Assembly (NCBI GenBank): GCA_028818705.1
Contig: JAPPNJ010000218.1
Location: 1-35,743, forward strand
Source: Candidatus Poribacteria bacterium
GTDB lineage: Bacteria > Poribacteria > WGA-4E > WGA-3G
Length of the DNA: 35,743 nt
Direction: 5' to 3'
The position numbers and the translations under genes are program-made. This document shows positions 26,716-32,626 of this stretch, piece by piece. The notes below the pieces were generated by a model, which was not told where the DNA came from, made no database searches, and saw only the letters and a program-made list of their open reading frames with translations. Numbering within the stretch: the stretch's first letter is position 1; each line of letters opens with the position of its first letter.

Positions 26716-27507
26716 TTATCGGGTCGCCTTTAAACCACCCCACGTAACAGCCAATTTCCCTGCCGCTTCGACATCCATACTTACATCCATCAGGTCCCCA
26801 ATCTCACCATCATCAAGGGCACGTTGCCAAAATGAGATTTCGTCGATGACGCCTTCTGCCCCGTTATTCATAGCGATGTATTGAATTGTTTCCCAACCGA
26901 ATCTCGGTTTTTCATGAAGTGCCGGGAAGCCACCGGTAATTTTACGGCTGGTTGCTTGCTCTTTCGCATCAATATAAAGAAACGGGGGTTCACCACCAAA
27001 ATCCCACGTAATGGCACAATGAAACCATTCGTCTTTTTTAATGATACCTGTAGGGTCAAATTCAACGTCTTGCCAATCACCATCGTCTGCAGCTTCAAAG
27101 TAGAAACCGAATTCTGCAGGTGTGATATCAGGATGTGCAGATCCTTTTCCTATGAAGAAATAGATGGGTCCAAGACTGGCGTCAAAAAGGCGGTAATCGT
27201 CCCCGCTTTTGCCATCCCAATCGGGTTTGAACCAGAACAGCAGACTTCCTGCCTCAGTGATAGTGTTTGGAACTTCTAAGTAGGTTTCTGCACCTCTCAG
27301 GGAAATTCCAGTATTGTACTTACCATCGGCGACCCATTTTGCATCACCACCGAAGGTGCCATCATTTCCGTTTCCAGTGCCATCAACCGCTTTGTTGCCG
27401 CTTCCCTCACCGATCCACATGAGTAGATCTTTGTCTTTCGGGACACCAGCAAATGCAGAAGCTACAACAAACACACTGATAAACAAAACCACATAAACCT
27501 GTTTCAC
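26716..27507 (-). CDS. secreted LamG-domain protein 2
   Basis: 263 residues from the GTG at 27507, which has GAGAGG nine bases upstream; the TTG at 27516 touches that SD and is less likely. Signal peptide about 1-20 (YVVLFISVFVVASAFA, then GVPK). The rest is one LamG/ConA-like domain: DLLMWIGEGSGNKAVDGTGNGNDGTFGGDAKW, TYLEVPNTITEAGSLLFWFKPDW, EWFHCAITWDF, FLYIDAKEQ, EGVIDEISFWQRALDDGEIGDLM. The tail VEAAGKLAVTWGGLKATR repeats the motif seen at the end of the protein at 18340-19197. It probably binds a glycan or surface polymer. Its promoter (27543-27571) overlaps an inverted repeat, and a strong terminator follows the gene. Confidence 0.85.
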   Translation of the reverse strand: MKQVYVVLFISVFVVASAFAGVPKDKDLLMWIGEGSGNKAVDGTGNGNDGTFGGDAKWVADGKYNTGISLRGAETYLEVPNTITEAGSLLFWFKPDWDGKSGDDYRLFDASLGPIYFFIGKGSAHPDITPAEFGFYFEAADDGDWQDVEFDPTGIIKKDEWFHCAITWDFGGEPPFLYIDAKEQATSRKITGGFPALHEKPRFGWETIQYIAMNNGAEGVIDEISFWQRALDDGEIGDLMDVSMDVEAAGKLAVTWGGLKATR

Positions 27508-27516
27508 GATTCCCAA

Positions 27517-27542
27517 CCTCTCACTTTCTGAATTTTGAGAGG
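27517..27542. promoter_or_regulatory. inverted repeat overlapping the LamG 2 transcript start
   Basis: CCTCTCA (27517-27523) and TGAGAGG (27536-27542) form a perfect 7-bp dyad with 12 bases between, reaching from the predicted +1 to the SD. It could be an operator, or an RNA stem hiding the SD if transcription starts far enough upstream. Confidence 0.4.
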
Positions 27543-27571
27543 ATTTTATCAGAATCTATAAATTAAGTCAA
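27543..27571 (-). promoter_or_regulatory. promoter for LamG protein 2
   Basis: On the minus strand: TTGACT (27566-27571), a 17-base spacer, TAAAAT (27543-27548). The predicted start near 27536 gives a leader of about 30 bases before the GTG at 27507. Confidence 0.5.
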
Positions 27572-27816
27572 TTACTTTTTTTGGAATCCGCTACCCTTGA
27601 ATTCGTGGGCGCCTCAGGTCGAGTCTCTTGCGCCAATTTCTTCGTAAGTGTCGGGTGTCCCGGTCTCCTCGTAGGAGGTGGTTGTGCTTGTTGTAGTTTC
27701 GGACGCGGGCGGAACTGCGGAATAGGATTCGGCGGTTCGTAAGTTTCGTTTATGGGTCGCTGTCCTACCGAATGGTCAATAGGATCTCTCCCGACCCCAA
27801 CGGGTTGCTCTTTCAT
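27568..27816 (-). CDS. small proline-rich protein coupled to the 2TM gene
   Basis: 82 residues. The ATG (27814-27816) overlaps the stop of the upstream 2TM gene as ATGA, a classic translational-coupling junction, so I take this start although the frame is open farther upstream. About one residue in five is Pro, with a basic, Gln/Arg/Pro-rich middle (PNPIPQFRPRPKLQQ, QPPPTRRPGHP) and a polar tail. There is no TM helix, no signal peptide and no fold I recognise; it is probably disordered. Its coupling to the membrane protein suggests a partner or a cytoplasmic tail translated as a separate chain. Function unknown. Confidence 0.6.
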   Translation of the reverse strand: MKEQPVGVGRDPIDHSVGQRPINETYEPPNPIPQFRPRPKLQQAQPPPTRRPGHPTLTKKLAQETRPEAPTNSRVADSKKSN

Positions 27817-28343
27817 AAAATCATATCTCCCATTTGCTGGTTCAACTTGTTCTGAATTTTCTGGCGGTGCCGATGCGTTAGTAGGAAATCTTCCTTCAAC
27901 ATTTGCGAACCGACCAACAACCATTCGCGATACTGTTCAAACGTATCTTTGAATGACTCCAGCGAAAAGTCAGGATTGACTTCCATTTCGTAGATGAACC
28001 GTTCCAAATTGAGGCGTAAACTCTTGAAATACTGTGCATTATGACTCAAATCGGCTATACGATCTGAAATCTTGAAGATGACATGCAGAAGACCCAATAG
28101 CGCGGCACATCCTGCTATAACCAACCATGTTACCTTTCCTGCTGGAGACCCCCATGACATCCATCCGACCATGACCGAGGCAATGGTCGTGACAGTCACG
28201 AGGCTTTTGACAACGCTATCTACCGGTTTCCATTTTTGGAGTGCTGAACTCATGAGGCTTTCAGCATAGGCGACACGGTAGAAGGTTTCAAGCGAAGTCT
28301 GCCATAAAAGGTCTTTTTGATATTCTTCAACGCTTCGATCCAT
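27813..28343 (-). CDS. two-TM SLATT-like membrane protein
   Basis: 176 residues from the ATG at 28343, which has AAGGAG about eight bases upstream; the GTG at 28361 lies before that SD. It has an N-terminal amphipathic helix (10-38: LLWQTSLETFYRVAYAES), two TM helices at about 46-64 and 71-91 with a short loop, then a long charged helical tail (92-176: HNAQYFKSLRLNLERFIYEM..., Lys/Gln-rich end). This layout matches SLATT domains (two-TM domains proposed as pore-forming effectors in bacterial conflict systems), but I cannot confirm homology by eye, and no nucleotide-signalling enzyme is adjacent. Its stop overlaps the start of the proline-rich gene. Confidence 0.6.
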   Translation of the reverse strand: MDRSVEEYQKDLLWQTSLETFYRVAYAESLMSSALQKWKPVDSVVKSLVTVTTIASVMVGWMSWGSPAGKVTWLVIAGCAALLGLLHVIFKISDRIADLSHNAQYFKSLRLNLERFIYEMEVNPDFSLESFKDTFEQYREWLLVGSQMLKEDFLLTHRHRQKIQNKLNQQMGDMIL

Positions 28344-28486
28344 GAAAGGAGCTCCTTGCACGCGAAAAAAGAAGAAAAAGCGTGCTCTTTTTATCGTACT
28401 ATGTTTAGGTCCGGTACCTTATATATTTATATTTTAACGAGGGATTTTGAAATTGGTGACAATTTTTTATTGGGTGGGCAGCATTT

Positions 28487-28608
28487 GAAACTCGCCTACA
28501 GGCACAGGTATATCCCAGCGCGTTCTTAATTGACGGAAAAATAGGTAGCCTTCCCAGGAACAGGTGAGAACCCCAGAAGGGAATCCAGTTAGAAACTTCG
28601 CTTACCGA
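28487..28608. repeat. degenerate family A repeat ends
   Basis: GAAACTCGCCTAC (28487-28499) and GAAACTTCGCTTACCGA (28592-28608) are imperfect copies of GGAAACCTCGCCTACCGA at 1393 and 2894. They lie in the 298-base gene-free stretch between the 2TM gene and the mandelate-racemase-family gene, which I otherwise find empty. Confidence 0.45.
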
Positions 28609-28641
28609 AGCATAAGATCGAAGAGGTTGGGGTGCGCTTGG

Positions 28642-29784
28642 TTACACGCGATGGTGCTTTAGTAATTTCCAGTTTGGGGTAAAACCGATACCCGGTCGAG
28701 ATGGGACTGTGACATATCCATCGCTCTCTAAAACCATCACGGGTAAAAACATTTCACCACGCAATGGATCAACAGCAGGTGGGTAATACTCTAACATTAA
28801 ACCGTTGTCTCGGCTTGCAGCAATGTGGATTTGCAATTCCTGTGCCCCGTGTGGTGCAATTAACTTTTCGGCTGCGGATGCTTCTTCTACTACCTTCATC
28901 GCTGGCTCATAGCCGGGAAGGATGGCAACATCAAGATTGAAAACGTCTGCGCCTTCATAGTCGACAAGCGTTTGAAAATAGTGTACGCCATATCCGTTTT
29001 CTCCAGTGGCGATGCGTATTCCGTAATCCTGTGCGATTGCTCGCAATGCTTTGTGCCCTCTATAATCGTGGCTGTGAATTGGTTCTTCAAACCAGAAAAT
29101 GTCGCTTGACTGAAGAGCAGGCAAGTACGCCTGCGCCTCTTGAATTGATAAGGCACAATTGGCATCCACCATTACGGTAATGTCGGGACCGACTGCTTCA
29201 CGAACTGTTTCAATGCGTTTGAGGTCTGTTTCAAACCCGGCATCTGGATCCCCAATTTTCATTTTTACAGCGGTGGCATTAAATTCGTCTCTATTGCGGA
29301 TCATCTCTTCGCGGAGTTCATCAAAACCCTTTCCTCTACCATAGTAGCCGCCAGCGATATAGGTGCGGATGCGGTGCTGAGTGCCTCCAAGTAAGGCGTG
29401 AACCGACTTTCCTTCGAGCTTGCCACGAATATCCCAACACGCTTGGTTTATTGCTGCTAAAACCTGCGTGTGATAGCCACCGGGACCGTAGATTTTGTAA
29501 TTCTCCGCTAACCGTGAGACATAGGCAGTGTCAGTTACATCGTGTCCGATCAAGGCAGGACGGAACAGATCCACAAATTTTGGAAATATGGAGAGAGGGC
29601 GGGTTGCAGCCGTGCCACCATTGAAGCCGTATCCTATTATTTCTTCTGTGCCGCTTCTCGCTGTTACCCTTACGAGATGGAGCCTGCCCTTATCATAGAC
29701 GTGCATGCCGTTCCAGATGGGTGGTTTGTCCCATTCGTAAAGCTGGCTTTCAATGGCGGTGATTTTGAAAGGGTGTGTAGGCAT
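28642..29784 (-). CDS. mandelate racemase/muconate lactonizing enzyme-family protein
   Basis: 380 residues, enolase superfamily: abstracts the proton alpha to a carboxylate, usually in dehydration or racemisation of sugar acids. The capping domain is 1-125. The barrel carries the K174-x-K176 motif (AVKMKIGDP), metal ligands D207 (MVDANCA), E233 (WFEEP) and E261 (IATGEN), and a likely catalytic His at 312 (IAPHGAQELQIH), the set seen in MR- and acid-sugar-dehydratase subgroups. The substrate is not determinable from sequence alone. No SD is visible before the ATG. It lies 39 bases after the alpha/beta hydrolase gene and is probably cotranscribed with it. Confidence 0.87.
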   Translation of the reverse strand: MPTHPFKITAIESQLYEWDKPPIWNGMHVYDKGRLHLVRVTARSGTEEIIGYGFNGGTAATRPLSIFPKFVDLFRPALIGHDVTDTAYVSRLAENYKIYGPGGYHTQVLAAINQACWDIRGKLEGKSVHALLGGTQHRIRTYIAGGYYGRGKGFDELREEMIRNRDEFNATAVKMKIGDPDAGFETDLKRIETVREAVGPDITVMVDANCALSIQEAQAYLPALQSSDIFWFEEPIHSHDYRGHKALRAIAQDYGIRIATGENGYGVHYFQTLVDYEGADVFNLDVAILPGYEPAMKVVEEASAAEKLIAPHGAQELQIHIAASRDNGLMLEYYPPAVDPLRGEMFLPVMVLESDGYVTVPSRPGIGFTPNWKLLKHHRV

Positions 29785-29823
29785 GGTTTTTTATTTTAAT
29801 TCAAAGCCAGAGGTAATTCTTTC

Positions 29824-30498
29824 CTATCGGAGGCCGCCAGTCCACTCACTAATAACCCGTGCCATTTCTACAAATACGTCTTCTTCCGTTTTACGGCGTT
29901 TGAGCACCTTGAACCCGTGATCTGCTGTGTCCAATAGATGTAATGTCGCCTTGTCAAGTTTTTCGCAGACAGGTTCCAATAACTCAAGATTTGCCAACTT
30001 ATCGCGGGTGCCGGACAGAAACAGCATCGGGATTGTGACATCAGCAAGGTGTTCCGCGCGTTCTGTGCCTTCTCTGCCAGAAGGATGCAGTGGAAACGCG
30101 AAAAATACAAGCCCTTTGACGTGTTCAATTGGTTCTTTCGCTGTGGACATAGAAGACATGCGTCCACTATAGGAGTGTCCGCCGACGAGGATGGATAAAT
30201 CGCTTGCAGCTTCGTATGCAGCAGCCACAGCAGATCGAACGGTTTGGAGTGCAACCGCCTCTGACTCTCTACCACCGCCACCGCGTTCCATGTAGGGGAA
30301 CTGATAACGGAACGTCGCGATGCCTATGTCTGCTAACCTTTCGGCAATTGTTTGAAGAGTTGAATGTCGCATATTTGTGCCCGCGCCATGCCCAAGCACC
30401 AGTAGCCATTTTGCGTCGTCTGGACGCATCAGTATTGCGGAGACTTCACCCTTTTCCGGGGTTGCGATAAACTTCGATTCGATTGTTTCGTAACTCAT
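29824..30498 (-). CDS. alpha/beta hydrolase (dienelactone hydrolase-like, KANL3/Tex30 type)
   Basis: 224 residues from the ATG at 30498 (GAGG eight bases before; a TTG six bases farther out is less likely). The oxyanion segment LLVLGHGAGTNMRH, the nucleophile elbow GGHSYSGRM (Ser in G-H-S-Y-S-G), the Asp loop LSGTRDKLAN and the terminal His ADHGFK make a complete Ser-Asp-His set. The TFRYQFPYMERGGG loop is typical of the small KANL3/Tex30-like hydrolases. It is cytoplasmic with no signal peptide. Substrate unknown. It precedes the enolase-superfamily gene. Confidence 0.82.
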   Translation of the reverse strand: MSYETIESKFIATPEKGEVSAILMRPDDAKWLLVLGHGAGTNMRHSTLQTIAERLADIGIATFRYQFPYMERGGGGRESEAVALQTVRSAVAAAYEAASDLSILVGGHSYSGRMSSMSTAKEPIEHVKGLVFFAFPLHPSGREGTERAEHLADVTIPMLFLSGTRDKLANLELLEPVCEKLDKATLHLLDTADHGFKVLKRRKTEEDVFVEMARVISEWTGGLR

Positions 30499-30508
30499 TT
30501 TCAACCTC

Positions 30509-30609
30509 TATGGTTTTTATAGATCGCGAGCAAAACTCACTCCTACGGGGAAGATGATATATGGTTTTTATAGGTCGCGAGCAAAACTCGCTCCTACGGG
30601 AAGATGATA
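30509..30609. repeat. tandem direct repeat of about 51 bases with inner palindrome (family B)
   Basis: Copy 1 (30509-30559) and copy 2 (30560-30609) differ by two substitutions and one missing G. Each holds a hairpin core GCGAG-CAAAA-CTCGC; in copy 1 the right arm is CTCAC, which weakens it. The core with its flanks (reverse complement GTAGGAGCGAGTTTTGCTCGCGACC) recurs at 32282-32306. It lies in the leader of the hydrolase gene. Confidence 0.75.
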
Positions 30610-30699
30610 TATGGATGTCCTCCCTCGTGATGTTTGGGATATATTCGGTGAGGTTAGAAAATCTCACCAGCGACATAAAAGTATAATACCCCCTGGACG

Positions 30700-31332
30700 C
30701 TACTGTAGACACTGTTGCACGATCTCTCGATAGACCTCTAACCTTGGTGTGTCTAACCCCTTCACCTTTGCGAGATCGTCCCATCGCCGTAAAATGAGTC
30801 CGTCCTCGAAATATGGAATTTGTTCAAACGCCTTCCGTTCCTCGTCTGACATGGTACCCCCCTGAAGTTTGAGACTCCTTTTTGAGGCTTCGGATAGCCC
30901 ATCATAGTAAGAGGGATCGGTTGTACACAGATACCTTTTCGCTGGAACATGCAGTCGGATGGGGATTGTGACGGATTCTGGGAAAAAAGGTTCCATATAC
31001 CGCGCGCCAACCTCTTCATGATTCAGATCCGTATTCAAGAAGGCTTCACGAGCATTGTGTTCATCTAAGATAATATGCCCGATGTCGTGGAGTAACGCCC
31101 CTGTAATTAGTGTAGGACTCGCATTTTTCTTCCTTGCAAGTGCAGCACATTGCAGGGCGTGTTCTAACTGTGTCACCACCTCGTCGTAGCGCGACTGTCC
31201 TCGCTTTTCCATATATTTGAACAACGTGTTAACCTTTTGCTCTGCTGTTGCCCCGCTCATTTCCTGTGCGAGCGTCAGATCAACGTACTTTTCAATGTCG
31301 CTTGAAATCTGAAATCTGCTATTATCTGCCAT
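30700..31332 (-). CDS. phnZ: HD-domain mixed-valent diiron oxygenase, PhnZ-like
   Basis: 210 residues. It matches the pattern of PhnZ, which cleaves the C-P bond of 2-amino-1-hydroxyethylphosphonate to glycine and phosphate (TIGR03276-type HD proteins). Metal ligands: H58 (QLEHALQCA), H82-D83 (LLHDIGH), H105 (NHEEVGARY), H128 and D185 or D186 (RRWDD). The LHVPAKRYL segment (K132) and LSEASKRSLKLQGGTMS are also PhnZ hallmarks. E51, seven residues before H58, corresponds to PhnZ E27. The position of PhnZ Tyr24 is R48 here, with Y49 next to it: a one-residue shift. It overlaps the PhyH gene by 11 bases, like a phnY-phnZ pair. The comparison is from memory of the family. Confidence 0.75.
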   Translation of the reverse strand: MADNSRFQISSDIEKYVDLTLAQEMSGATAEQKVNTLFKYMEKRGQSRYDEVVTQLEHALQCAALARKKNASPTLITGALLHDIGHIILDEHNAREAFLNTDLNHEEVGARYMEPFFPESVTIPIRLHVPAKRYLCTTDPSYYDGLSEASKRSLKLQGGTMSDEERKAFEQIPYFEDGLILRRWDDLAKVKGLDTPRLEVYREIVQQCLQ

Positions 31333-32110
31333 GATTCACCACTTTTCCTTGAAAATGCGCTATTTTGCTGATTTGTTTGTCTCGGTTTGAACCGTCTTTT
31401 GCGTACTCTGAGAAAACCTGTCGCTTGTCGGCATAATACTGTTCACGCCAGTCGCCTTGAGAATGTGCATTGTAGGTGAGATAGACAATTCGTCTCGGTT
31501 GATCCGAACGATTTGTCGGACTCTTGTGAGGGATGTAAGAACCGAAAAGGAGAATGTCCCCGGGATCTGTGGGGACGGCGACCCACTGCATCGTCGAGGC
31601 GGTTTCGGGAGCGACGCATCCTTTGTCGTCAAGAGCGATGAACCCCTCCAGATGCCGACCGGATGCGAAATAGAGGCAGCCGCTCTCAGGTGTTGCCGAA
31701 TCTACCGAAATTAGGCAGGTGATATGGTAGTTGACAAACTCGTAAGCGGGGGCATCTTGATGGGCAGCATAGCCACCTCCACCGGGATATTTGTAGTTGA
31801 TTTTTTCTTTGTAGAGGACTGCCTGTTCCGCCATCAACTCAGAAACAATGTCTAACACTTTGCCACCTGTCACAGTGGCTTTCATACCGGCATGGTACGG
31901 CACAAAATTTTCCGAACGGGAGAGCCGCGGCCCGTCTGGTGTGGATTCATAATGATGCATCCACTTTTCGCGCGTCGGCTGCCAGCACGATATTTCAGAG
32001 ACCCAAGTCTGTAAAGCAACTACTTCTTCGGTGGAGAAGAAACCCGGAATTTTCAGGTAACCGTTCGTTTTCCAATTTTGGTGAAGTGTCGGATTGAGAT
32101 GATTAGACAT
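31322..32110 (-). CDS. phnY: PhyH-family Fe(II)/2-oxoglutarate dioxygenase, PhnY-like
   Basis: 262 residues from the ATG at 32110 (AAGGA nine bases before); the longer open frame to 32218 lacks an SD and crosses the promoter. Iron ligands are H117-x-D119 (YAAHQDAPA) and H195 (YIPHKSPTN), with R206/R207 for 2-oxoglutarate. The VLYKEKINYKYPGGGGYAAHQD block and the C-terminal TYNAHSQGDWREQYYADKR block are what I associate with PhnY-type members, which hydroxylate 2-aminoethylphosphonate at C1. Overlap with the PhnZ-like gene supports a two-step oxidative route to glycine and phosphate. A different phosphonate or amine substrate is possible. Confidence 0.75.
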   Translation of the reverse strand: MSNHLNPTLHQNWKTNGYLKIPGFFSTEEVVALQTWVSEISCWQPTREKWMHHYESTPDGPRLSRSENFVPYHAGMKATVTGGKVLDIVSELMAEQAVLYKEKINYKYPGGGGYAAHQDAPAYEFVNYHITCLISVDSATPESGCLYFASGRHLEGFIALDDKGCVAPETASTMQWVAVPTDPGDILLFGSYIPHKSPTNRSDQPRRIVYLTYNAHSQGDWREQYYADKRQVFSEYAKDGSNRDKQISKIAHFQGKVVNHGR

Positions 32111-32144
32111 AGGCTTTTCCTTGAGAAAGATCCTGTTAGGTGCA

Positions 32145-32173
32145 AGTATAGCGTGCAGAAAATCTATTGTCAA
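32145..32173 (-). promoter_or_regulatory. near-consensus promoter for the phnYZ-like pair
   Basis: On the minus strand: TTGACA (32168-32173), exactly 17 bases, TATACT (32145-32150). The start near 32138 leaves a leader of about 28 bases to the ATG at 32110. I see no Pho-box-like direct repeat beside it. Confidence 0.6.
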
Positions 32174-32204
32174 GTTAGAAAGTCGGGAATCGGAGTTCCG
32201 AATC

Positions 32205-32549
32205 AAAATCAAAATCAACGGTATTCATGCCTTAATGAAGATTAAGAATTTAAACGGGTAATGCAGGGACCAGTTCTTTCTGTAGGAGCGAGCTGTGCTC
32301 GCGATCCTTGCTTCGTATACAAAATATGTAATTACCCAATTTATTTGTTAAACCTCATATAGGCATGAACCGGGTATGAAGCCCGTATGAGCTTCAGAAT
32401 CAGAATCAACGGTATGAAGTCCGTATGGACTTCCCCAGGTATAAAGCCTATAAAGGCTTTACCGGGGTATGAATGCCTTGAATCAGAATCAACGGTATGA
32501 AGTGCTTATGCACTTCACCGGGTATGAAGCCCGTGTGGGCTTCACCGGG
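32205..32549. repeat. array of covarying hairpin repeats (family C)
   Basis: Units share a leader (A/C)(A)GAATCAACGGTAT or just GGTAT, a hairpin with 7-bp arms and a 4-base loop, and a tail (A/C)CCGGG. Hairpins: 32378-32395 GAAGCCC-GTAT-GAGCTTC (one mismatch); 32416-32433 GAAGTCC-GTAT-GGACTTC; 32443-32460 AAAGCCT-ATAA-AGGCTTT; 32499-32516 GAAGTGC-TTAT-GCACTTC; 32526-32543 GAAGCCC-GTGT-GGGCTTC. A truncated unit, GAATGCCTT, lies at 32471-32479, and a weaker one (TTCAT/ATGAA) at 32224-32239. The arms change together so pairing is kept. Related unit at 16201-16238. Confidence 0.85.
32282..32306. repeat. family B palindrome, third copy
   Basis: GTAGGAGCGAG-CTGT-GCTCGCGATCC; the core stem GCGAGC (32288-32293) and GCTCGC (32297-32302) is perfect around TGT. 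It is the reverse complement of the tandem copies at 30509-30609 with a few differences, so the family occurs in both orientations. Confidence 0.65.
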
Positions 32550-32626
32550 CATTCACCGCCTACAGAAAAACTGAAGCTCTGGTTTTGTGACAGTTAGGAA
32601 GCCACACCTATCAATATGAGGGCGTT

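Larger units (their letters stand above)
32111..32626. other. gene-free interval filled with palindromic repeats
   Basis: No coding frame is credible in these 516 bases. The right-most 90 bases of the minus strand hold the phnY-like promoter. The rest is made of a family B palindrome and an array of family C hairpins (both listed). The metallophosphoesterase gene ends at 32627. Confidence 0.7.

Noticed and set aside
30647..30668. Hairpin GGTGAG...CTCACC as terminator for the phnZ-like gene
   Set aside because: The stem is short with a mismatch in the transcribed strand, and no U-run follows on the minus strand.
32205..32549. CRISPR-like array
   Set aside because: Units are irregularly spaced, repeats are not constant-length, the variable parts are palindromic arms rather than unique spacers, and no cas gene is present.
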